Shown: in pieces, positions 1 to 6,098 of the stretch
How positions within the stretch are numbered: position 1 is the first letter of the stretch
How the letters are laid out: each line of letters starts with the position of its first letter
Assembly: GCA_021790695.1 (NCBI GenBank)
Contig: JAJYGJ010000164.1
Coordinates: 3,543-11,686, forward strand
Source: Nitrospirota bacterium
GTDB taxonomy: Bacteria; Nitrospirota; Thermodesulfovibrionia; Thermodesulfovibrionales; JdFR-88
DNA: 8,144 nucleotides
Direction of reading: 5' to 3'
Notes under the pieces: generated by a model
Told to the model about the DNA's origin: nothing
What the model saw: only the letters and a program-made list of their open reading frames with translations
Database searches by the model: none
Position numbers and translations under genes: made by a program

Positions 1-2559
1 CAATTTCAGAGTATCGTCACTTCCCCATCGATTAATGGACTAACGATGCTTTGCGACGAAAATCAACTTTCTCCAGTCTCGGTAATGGGTTATATCGCAG
101 AAAAACTGGCGAGTGTAGATATTAGGAATAAGGAATTTGATGAGCGCTATAAGACCTACCGTACCTGTCGAGAAGAAATCGAAGGTGATCCAAAAGCCCC
201 ACGAGGAGCACTCAATCTCGTAGTTCGAGGCATGACTGACTTTGCTATTAAGGCGGCGCGGCGAACACCGGGAGTTGGTGTGTTTGCAGAATATGTGAAT
301 GAAAAGGAGGCAGGTGAGGCGCTGACGCAGGGGATCAGTTATCTCATTGATCGCTTTAGAAACAAAGATGAGGTGCAATTGTTGCGTGAGCCTGAGAAGA
401 TATTGACACCTCTATTCATGAGCTTGCTCAATGCAGCTTGTGCTAAACACCGCGTAGTATTGATGTTTGATGTATTTGAACGCACTTATGAAGCTCTTGA
501 ACCGTGGCTAATAGAATGTCTCAACTTTAAGTATGGTGAATGTGACTCGTACCTGACCTTTGTTATTAGTGGTCGCGACCAACTAGACCAGCACTGGACC
601 GAAATCGCAAGCTCCATTTGTCATATAAATCTGGAACCATTTATACAAGAAGAGACACGGCTCTATTTGGCCAATCGTGGCATAATCGAGGAATCAATAG
701 TAACCCAAATTCATGAAGACACTGGCGGCTTGCCTGTCTTAATAGAGTTATTGGCTGGAACCAACCCAAAACCAGGTCTGCCTTTACCTGATATAAGCAG
801 GGACGCTGTGAAGCGTTTTCTGCAGTGGATTCCCGAAGAAGAAAGGCGGCGCGTTGCGCTATTGGCTGCTGTACCTCGTCAGTTCAATCTTGATATTTTG
901 AGCGCCTGTCTCGGAACCGATGCCGCGAGCCTGTTCAACTGGCTCTCCACGCAAAGCTATATTCGAACGAATACGAAACGAGGATGGTTCTACCATGAAA
1001 AAGTACGTGAACTAATGTTGCGATACTTGCATAATATGACCCCTCGCGACTTAGAGGCAGCCCATAAGCGATTGGTAATCTTCTTCGAAGCACAGCAGGA
1101 TCGGCTAAATTTAAATGGTATGTCTGCATCTGGCCGTGCGTGGCGCAGATTGGAGGTGGAAAGAGTCTACCACTTGCTGAGCGAGCAGCCTATTGGAAAT
1201 ATTGGAAGGGCTGTGAATGCGTTTCTTTCAACATCAGGAAGTGCGTGTCTGTTTAGTGAAAATATTCCTAACGCATGTAAGCAAGTGGGGCGAGAAGTTG
1301 TGTCACGAGAAGTTCAAGAGTGTGCTAGTACATTAGTCGATTTCTATAAGGCCTACAAAGGAAATGAGCACGAAGTGCTCTTGCGTATCGCCAACTTGCT
1401 TTCTAAGAGGACTGATCTAGATCAGAAAGCACAATATGCTCTTTTTGCTCGGCGGGGCGAGACGTATAGGCTAATGGGCCAATATTCTGAAGCACTCTCT
1501 GATTTCAATCGAGCAATTGAATTTACGGAAGGCTGTTGGGCGGTTGCTCAGCGTGGGCAAACTTATCTGAAGATGGGGGAGCATGAAAAAGCCCTATCTG
1601 ATTTCAATCGCGTTCTTTTAACAAAAGAGGCGTGTTCACGTACAATTGTACTCCGTGGGGAGACATATAGGCTGATGGGAAGACATGCGGAGGCATTAGC
1701 TGACTTTGACCGAGCCATTGAGTTGGACAAACAGTCTCATTCTGCTTACGAACAAAGAGGTGTTTTATTGCGGGCTATGGAGCGCTATGAGGAGGCCGTG
1801 AGTTCACTGACGGAAGCGTCTAGGATTAAGCCTGAATGCGCTGTGTGTTTTGCCAAGCGTGGGGAAACATATCAACGGATGGGCAGGTACTCTGATGCGT
1901 TTGCCGACTTCGATAAAGCAATAGCGTTGGATAGCCAAGATCACTTGCTTTACGAACGGCGGAGCTTTTTTTTGCAAACTTCAAACCGTTATGAGGACGC
2001 GGTGAATTCTTTCACGGAGGCGCTGAAAATAAAGCCGGATTGCACTACTTGTATTCACGAGCGTGGAATAGCATATCGGCTGCTTGGTAAATATCCCGAG
2101 GCACTGGCCGACTTTGAAAAAGCCGTGGATCTCGAAGCCGTGAATCTCAAAAATAAAGCAACTAATCTATCGTGGAGAGGTGAGATGCGGAGACGCTTGT
2201 GTAGTTACGACGAAGCGATGAAGGATTTAACCTTGGCAATACAATTGGATCCAGAGAATGATAGCTTCCCTCGATCAAGACGTGTAGCGCTCTACATGGC
2301 TATGGGCGATTATGATGCAGCAAATTCTGATTTAGACATAGTCAAACAAAACCGATCGGAGGATGTTGCTAACATTTACAACAAAGCGATAGCTTTCTCT
2401 TTAAGTAGTCAACATAGTGCGGCAATTGCATCGCTGAAGCAGGCTATCCATAAAGGCCCAGTAGCAAGAAGCTATGCACTTACTGATGATCTTTTCGAGT
2501 CGCTTAAACACATGCCTGAATTCCAAGAATTGATGAACGTGCCAGGACAAGTTGAGTGA
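1..2559 (+). CDS. STAND-family NTPase with C-terminal TPR array, 5' end outside window
   Basis: Probable ATP-driven signal-sensing switch of the STAND class; the signal and output are unknown. Residues are numbered from the ATG at 46. A Walker B-like strand VVLMFDVFE (137-145) is followed by a sensor-like TFVISGRD (171-178), LEPFIQEETRLYL (196-208) and TGGLP (226-230), the usual order in STAND NTPase cores. Residues ~255-350 look like a winged-helix arm, and ~463-802 contain about ten TPRs. No GxxxxGK[ST] Walker A loop is visible, although one should precede Walker B. The frame is open through positions 1-45 (15 more codons, beginning QFQSIV), and the ATG at 46 has no convincing Shine-Dalgarno. 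I therefore infer that the true start and Walker A lie left of the window, and that any N-terminal effector domain is also unseen. The stop is TGA at 2557-2559. The gene is visibly AT-richer than the genes to its right and convergent with them. Regulator, defence sensor or other scaffold are all possible. Confidence 0.85.
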   Translation, partial: QFQSIVTSPSINGLTMLCDENQLSPVSVMGYIAEKLASVDIRNKEFDERYKTYRTCREEIEGDPKAPRGALNLVVRGMTDFAIKAARRTPGVGVFAEYVNEKEAGEALTQGISYLIDRFRNKDEVQLLREPEKILTPLFMSLLNAACAKHRVVLMFDVFERTYEALEPWLIECLNFKYGECDSYLTFVISGRDQLDQHWTEIASSICHINLEPFIQEETRLYLANRGIIEESIVTQIHEDTGGLPVLIELLAGTNPKPGLPLPDISRDAVKRFLQWIPEEERRRVALLAAVPRQFNLDILSACLGTDAASLFNWLSTQSYIRTNTKRGWFYHEKVRELMLRYLHNMTPRDLEAAHKRLVIFFEAQQDRLNLNGMSASGRAWRRLEVERVYHLLSEQPIGNIGRAVNAFLSTSGSACLFSENIPNACKQVGREVVSREVQECASTLVDFYKAYKGNEHEVLLRIANLLSKRTDLDQKAQYALFARRGETYRLMGQYSEALSDFNRAIEFTEGCWAVAQRGQTYLKMGEHEKALSDFNRVLLTKEACSRTIVLRGETYRLMGRHAEALADFDRAIELDKQSHSAYEQRGVLLRAMERYEEAVSSLTEASRIKPECAVCFAKRGETYQRMGRYSDAFADFDKAIALDSQDHLLYERRSFFLQTSNRYEDAVNSFTEALKIKPDCTTCIHERGIAYRLLGKYPEALADFEKAVDLEAVNLKNKATNLSWRGEMRRRLCSYDEAMKDLTLAIQLDPENDSFPRSRRVALYMAMGDYDAANSDLDIVKQNRSEDVANIYNKAIAFSLSSQHSAAIASLKQAIHKGPVARSYALTDDLFESLKHMPEFQELMNVPGQVE
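1453..2145 (+). repeat. Tandem 67-68-residue two-TPR units within the STAND gene
   Basis: The TPR tail has a higher-order repeat. RG(E/I)xY segments recur at residues 470, 537, 605 and 673 (Met at 46 = 1), a period of 67-68 residues or two TPRs. The DNA is also similar: the codons for RGETYRLMG near 1453 and 1654 differ at only a few bases, which suggests duplication within the gene rather than mere family resemblance. Each unit carries ALxDFxxAI(E/A)L-like helix B segments. Cysteines sit just before several A helices: C497, C530, C598/C601 and C666/C669, the last two pairs as CxxC exactly 68 residues apart. Confidence 0.8.
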
Positions 2560-2850
2560 GAGCATTGCAGAGAAAAATGAAACAGCGCCAGTTTTCTATA
2601 ATACAACCAGTATTTGCCACATTATGATCCTTCAGCCAGCGCGGGCTTTAGGTCGTAACATGCTAAAAATGTAAGTATCTGCTTTCATCAAGACTTTCTG
2701 GACGAAATCTCGTCCTGGAAAGGCGGGCATGAAAAGCACACTTTCTACCGGTAACCTTACATCGCCGGAAACGGCACGAATGTCTGTTTGTCGGTGAAAT
2801 CCGCGCGGGAAGCCCCACCCCAGGCCCGCCCAAGAGTGCTGGAGCCGGTG
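2560..2850. other. Gene-free stretch after the STAND gene
   Basis: I see no credible gene here. Short open frames exist on the - strand but have no recognisable motif or family look, and they run on through the repeat cluster. A TATAAT at 2597-2602 lacks a matching -35 box and has no gene after it. Small hairpins occur at 2636-2649 (AGCC/GGCT) and 2700-2715 (GGACGA/TCGTCC), but neither has the T-tract of an intrinsic terminator, so no clear terminator for the + strand gene is visible. GC content rises through this stretch toward that of the right-hand genes. Confidence 0.6.
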
Positions 2851-2940
2851 GTGGCCAGTTTGGATCGGAATCAGTGGCCGGAATAAATCGGAATAGGCGG
2901 CTAATCGGCCGGAATCGGTGGCCGGATTCACCGGAATACG
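2851..2940. repeat. Four imperfect ~23-bp tandem repeats, possible IS21-family end remnant
   Basis: Four adjacent units lie at 2851-2873, 2874-2896, 2897-2917 and 2918-2940. Each starts GTGGCC or GCGGCT and ends in CGGAAT plus two or three bases; units 1, 2 and 4 are 23 bp, unit 3 is 21 bp. An inverted core, GATTCCG, follows at 2950-2956. Multiple short direct repeats at the termini, with outer ends reading TG...CA, are a known feature of IS21-family elements, whose transposase IstA binds them. The last unit runs into ACGCACA (2938-2944), which would suit a CA end. No istA or istB coding is visible, so this would be a solo end or relic. The repeat structure is seen directly; the IS21 assignment is inference and tentative. 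Confidence 0.7.
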
Positions 2941-2987
2941 CACAAAATTGATTCCGAAGCGAAAGAGAGCGGAAATCACCCATTCCA

Positions 2988-3005
2988 GTCCCGCCAGGGC
3001 GGGAC
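2988..3005. repeat. Perfect 18-bp palindrome with 8-bp arms
   Basis: GTCCCGCC and GGCGGGAC are separated by AG, giving an 8-bp GC-rich inverted repeat. It lies between the 23-bp repeat cluster and the terminator of the - strand operon. A short A-run (3013-3018) follows on the + side, but there is no T-tract directly after either arm on either strand, so it is not a standard intrinsic terminator. It could be a REP-like element, a protein-binding site or part of the neighbouring mobile-element relic. Confidence 0.6.
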
Positions 3006-3038
3006 AGCCGGGAAAAAAGCGATTTTGAGACAGGTTCC

Positions 3039-3072
3039 AAAAAAGGAAAGGCCGGGGAGGGGCCCGGCCTTT
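3039..3072 (-). terminator. Rho-independent terminator of the treY-malQ-lgt operon
   Basis: A perfect 10-bp inverted repeat has arms AAAGGCCGGG (3047-3056) and CCCGGCCTTT (3063-3072) with a 6-base loop. Reading the - strand, the stem is followed by CC and then six Ts (3044-3039), as expected for intrinsic termination in that direction. It lies about 90 bases after the lgt stop codon. On the + strand the hairpin is followed by CAGACC, so it should not work well for the convergent STAND gene. Confidence 0.87.
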
Positions 3073-3161
3073 CAGACCTGAAGAAAAGGGGGAATCCTTC
3101 TTCTTCTGGAATATATTTTAAGACCCCTTTTTGAAGAAAATTGGAAGAGAAAATGAATAAA

Positions 3162-3944
3162 TCATGAGGATTTCCGTCTTCGCCAGAAGAAAAGCCCCAG
3201 CCCGGCCACGATCATCGCGGAGCTTAATACCTGGCCCATTGTGAACGGGCCTATTATGAAGCCGAGCTGGGGGTCGGGCTGCCTCAGGAACTCGACCCCG
3301 AACCTGAACACACCGTAAAGGATGAGAAAGGCCGCAACGAGCATCCCGCTTCTCTTCAGCCGGTCCTTGAGGAACCACAGGGCCGCGAAGAGCACCACGC
3401 CTTCAAGGAAAAATTCATAAAGCTGGGAAGGATGCCGCGGCACGTCGCCCCCCGCCGGGAAAACCATGGCCCAGGGGACGTTGGACGGCCTGCCGTAGAG
3501 CTCGCCGTTTATGAAATTGCCGATCCTTCCGAAGCCCAGTCCCGGCGGCACGGTGGCTGCGACGAGGTCCGCTATCTTCCAAAAATCCAGCTTGTATTTC
3601 CGGCAAAAAAGAACGCCCCCGGCAATAAGCCCCACGAGCCCGCCGTGAAACGACATCCCCCCCTGCCAGACGGCAAAGACCCTGAGCGGGTTTTCCATGT
3701 AATAAGGCAGGTTATAGAAGATCACGTAACCCACCCTGGCGCCGATCACAAGCGCCATTATGAGCCAGAAATACAGGTTTTCAACGACCTCGGCCGTGAT
3801 CCCGCTGATATGCCTTTTCCTGACCTGATACTGAAAAAGCAGGTATGAGGCCACAAAACCCAGTATGTACATGACCCCGTACCATCTCACGGCGAACGGC
3901 CCGGCCTTGAATATCACGGGGCTCATGCGCGGGTAGGGTATCAC
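3162..3944 (-). CDS. lgt: Prolipoprotein diacylglyceryl transferase
   Basis: Lgt moves a diacylglyceryl group from phosphatidylglycerol to the lipobox cysteine of prolipoproteins, the first step of lipoprotein maturation in the inner membrane. The 260-residue length is normal. The protein is strongly hydrophobic with several membrane segments and a basic C-terminal tail (WRRRKSS). Family residues are all present: GGMSFHGG with H100, the signature GRIGNFINGELYG at 139-151 (R140, N143, E148, G151), HPSQLYE at 171-177, and R214/E218 near the C-terminus. These correspond to the essential E. coli H103, R143, N146, E151, R239 and E243. The start is GTG at 3944-3942, giving MIPYP, which fits the family better than the internal ATG at residue 7. 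The GTG overlaps the malQ stop as GTGA, and an AAGGGG ribosome binding site lies 6 bases upstream, so translation is probably coupled to malQ. This is the last gene before the terminator. Confidence 0.97.
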   Translation of the reverse strand: MIPYPRMSPVIFKAGPFAVRWYGVMYILGFVASYLLFQYQVRKRHISGITAEVVENLYFWLIMALVIGARVGYVIFYNLPYYMENPLRVFAVWQGGMSFHGGLVGLIAGGVLFCRKYKLDFWKIADLVAATVPPGLGFGRIGNFINGELYGRPSNVPWAMVFPAGGDVPRHPSQLYEFFLEGVVLFAALWFLKDRLKRSGMLVAAFLILYGVFRFGVEFLRQPDPQLGFIIGPFTMGQVLSSAMIVAGLGLFFWRRRKSS

Positions 3945-6073
3945 CGGCGGCCCCTTCCCTCGGCCCTGAAGGCTGCGGCCAGGAACCCGTTGTCATCGCC
4001 GGCGAAAGACTCCAGGTGGACAGGGGCCTTGATCCTCCAGTTGGGATAGGCGTCGGTTGTGCCGGGCATATTGGGCTGCTCCTCCGATTGAAGCCAGTCT
4101 TCGAGGCTGGCCGCGACGAAAAGACAGGGCGTTCTGCCCAGGTGCCTGTATATGGCGAACATGAGTTCTTCGTTCATCCGGTCGGGTATCTCATAATTAT
4201 CGGGGATAAGCCCCTCCTTTTTCAAGGCGTTCACTATTATCGCCTTGTCCCTTCTCCTTGCGGAAAGATCGTCCCTGTGGGCCTCTTCCGAGGGGTATAG
4301 AGAGAGGCGGCGCTTAATCGCGATGTCCTTTTCCGCCCAATAGCCGCAAAGGGTCGGCAGGTCGTGGGTGCTTACGGCGCAGAAGGCGCGCGGGGGAAAA
4401 AGACCGGGCGGCACAAGCTCGGCCGACGGATACAGCCTCTCGTAATAAAAAAGCCTGTAGGAGAGCATATTGCCGCCCATCAGGGTCTCGCGCACGCCGG
4501 ACTCGACCGTCCCCAGGTCCTCGGCTATGATTACGGCCTTTCTTCTCCTGCTTTCGATTTCCAGTATCCCCATCAACTCCGCCGTGGGGTATTTTACGTA
4601 TGCCCCCTGTTCCGGCTTCATGCCCTCCGGTATCCAGAACAGCCTGAAAAGACCCATGGCGTGATCGATCCTCAGCATCCCCGCGTGCTCCAGGTTCTTC
4701 CGGATGGTCTTTATGAAGAGCGCAAACCCGTTTTCGCGCATCCTCGATGGCAGGAACGGGGGAAACCCCCAGTTCTGGCCTCCCCGGCTGAATTCATCCG
4801 GCGGGGCGCCGGCGGCCACCCCGACAGCGAGAGAGTCCCTGAAATTCCATTCGTCCGATCCCCCGCTCATGACACCCACGGCAAGATCGAAATAGAGCCC
4901 GGCCCGCATTCCTCTTTCGGCAGCCCGGCGCGAAAGCGAGCCGATCTGATCCTCGATGAGCCACTGGACGTATATGTGAAAGAGGACCTTCCGGGGCTCC
5001 TTTTCCCTGAATGAGAGGGCCGCCGCGCCGCCGGAGTCCCTGAAATCCGCGGGCCAATCCCTCCAGTTCAAGCCGTACATGTCGCTCAAGGCCATGAAAG
5101 TCGCATAGCCCAGGATGTCGCCCCCTTCCTTTTTTTTGAAGGCCTCAAGGGCGCGGCCCCTCGCCGTGCGCTTCAGATAATGCCTCTCGTGAAATATCCG
5201 GAACATCTCCTTGAGGACGCGCAGCTTCAGGGCGTGAATCCCCCGGTAATTGACGTACTTTCCGCGCCGGTGCGAGAACATTTCCGCCTCCAGGGCCTCC
5301 CTGCCGATTGAACCCGCCGCCTCGGCGAATTCCGGCGCCCCCTCCAGGTCCAGGAACAGAAAATTCCGGTAGAGCCTGCTTACCGGAGAATACGGGCTCA
5401 CCCTGCCGGGCAGCGCTATCGAGTGCAGCGGCAGTATGCCCACGAAATCCCCGCCCAGGCCGGCTATCCAGTCCACGAGGTCCCCCAGGTCCCTGAAATC
5501 CCCGATGCCCCAGTTGCGGCGGGAACGGATTTCGTGGAGGCCGAGCGTCATCCCCCAGGCCCTGTCGTACCCGTCCGGAAGAAAACACGGGCCGGGAGTG
5601 ATTATGAGAAACGAATGGGCCTCCGTCTTGCTGCCGGGGCAACTGGCGACAACCGAAAGATTATAATAGCCTTCCCGGAGCGGTTTCAGCGGAAGGACGT
5701 ATCTGCCGCATTTTCCCCGCGGCGTTTCCACGGCCTCCCGCGGGGCGAGGCGGATGCAAAACCTCTCCGCCTTCTTTTTCTCGTTCACAAGGACAAGGCG
5801 GAAAGAGGTCTCCGCGGTGCAGCCCGGCAGAAAAACCGTCATATCGATGCCTGCGCCGGCGAGCGCAACCACGGAGGGCTCAAGGACCGGGGGCAAAAGC
5901 CTTTTTTCAAGCTCCAGTCTCATTGCCTCATCGCTTTTTACCGGCAGTCCCATTGCCTCCAGAAGGGCCTTCTTGGTCTCGATGGAAACCTCGTGGCGGT
6001 TGCCCCATATATCGAAATAATGGGGCTCAATGCCCATCAACCGGGCCAGCTCATGGACAACTGATTCTTCCAT
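3941..6073 (-). CDS. malQ: 4-alpha-glucanotransferase (amylomaltase, GH77)
   Basis: This cytoplasmic enzyme transfers alpha-1,4-glucan segments between maltodextrins, releasing glucose and lengthening short chains. The 710 residues match the longer MalQ form that carries an N-terminal extension and a beta-sandwich region (about 1-160) before the GH77 barrel. Visible landmarks are the family-like N-terminus (LARLMGIEPHYFDIWG), NWGIGDF (187-193), SPYSPVSRLYRN (226-237), GAPPDEFSRGGQNWGFPP (422-439), LRIDHAMGL with nucleophile D470, IIAEDLG with acid/base E518, and STHDLPT with D571. All three catalytic acids are present. The ATG at 6073 is 25 bases after the treY stop and has only a weak ribosome binding site, so coupling to treY is likely. 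The TGA stop overlaps the lgt GTG. Next to treY it most likely regenerates maltooligosaccharides long enough for trehalose synthesis, or recycles short ones left over. Confidence 0.96.
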   Translation of the reverse strand: MEESVVHELARLMGIEPHYFDIWGNRHEVSIETKKALLEAMGLPVKSDEAMRLELEKRLLPPVLEPSVVALAGAGIDMTVFLPGCTAETSFRLVLVNEKKKAERFCIRLAPREAVETPRGKCGRYVLPLKPLREGYYNLSVVASCPGSKTEAHSFLIITPGPCFLPDGYDRAWGMTLGLHEIRSRRNWGIGDFRDLGDLVDWIAGLGGDFVGILPLHSIALPGRVSPYSPVSRLYRNFLFLDLEGAPEFAEAAGSIGREALEAEMFSHRRGKYVNYRGIHALKLRVLKEMFRIFHERHYLKRTARGRALEAFKKKEGGDILGYATFMALSDMYGLNWRDWPADFRDSGGAAALSFREKEPRKVLFHIYVQWLIEDQIGSLSRRAAERGMRAGLYFDLAVGVMSGGSDEWNFRDSLAVGVAAGAPPDEFSRGGQNWGFPPFLPSRMRENGFALFIKTIRKNLEHAGMLRIDHAMGLFRLFWIPEGMKPEQGAYVKYPTAELMGILEIESRRRKAVIIAEDLGTVESGVRETLMGGNMLSYRLFYYERLYPSAELVPPGLFPPRAFCAVSTHDLPTLCGYWAEKDIAIKRRLSLYPSEEAHRDDLSARRRDKAIIVNALKKEGLIPDNYEIPDRMNEELMFAIYRHLGRTPCLFVAASLEDWLQSEEQPNMPGTTDAYPNWRIKAPVHLESFAGDDNGFLAAAFRAEGRGRR
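3951..3956 (-). promoter_or_regulatory. Ribosome binding site of lgt, inside malQ
   Basis: On the - strand AAGGGG lies 6 bases before the GTG at 3944, within a wider purine stretch (GAGGGAAGGGG). It sits in the last codons of malQ. It supports the GTG start over the downstream ATG at residue 7 and fits coupled translation at the 4-base overlap. Confidence 0.7.
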
Positions 6074-6098
6074 TACCGGAATATCGGTCCCATCCCGC

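Noticed and set aside
46..48. ATG at 46 as the true start of the STAND gene
   Set aside because: The frame is open to base 1, no good ribosome binding site precedes it, and it would leave an NTPase without Walker A.
2597..2602. TATAAT as a promoter -10 box
   Set aside because: There is no -35-like hexamer at 16-18 bp spacing and no + strand gene downstream.
2632..3040. Two overlapping - strand open frames of 115 and 125 codons in the gene-free stretch
   Set aside because: They cross the 23-bp repeats and the palindrome, overlap each other, show no family motif and are low-complexity (R, P, G, F, S). They are most likely by-products of the repeats.
3084..3131. AAAAGGGG ... CCCCTTTT inverted repeat after lgt as a second terminator
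   Set aside because: The arms are 32 bases apart, giving a weak hairpin; the compact stem with T-tract at 3039-3072 is far better.
5145..5642. 165-codon - strand open frame overlapping malQ in another frame
   Set aside because: It is very rich in R, G and P, a frame-shadow of GC-rich malQ, with no motif.
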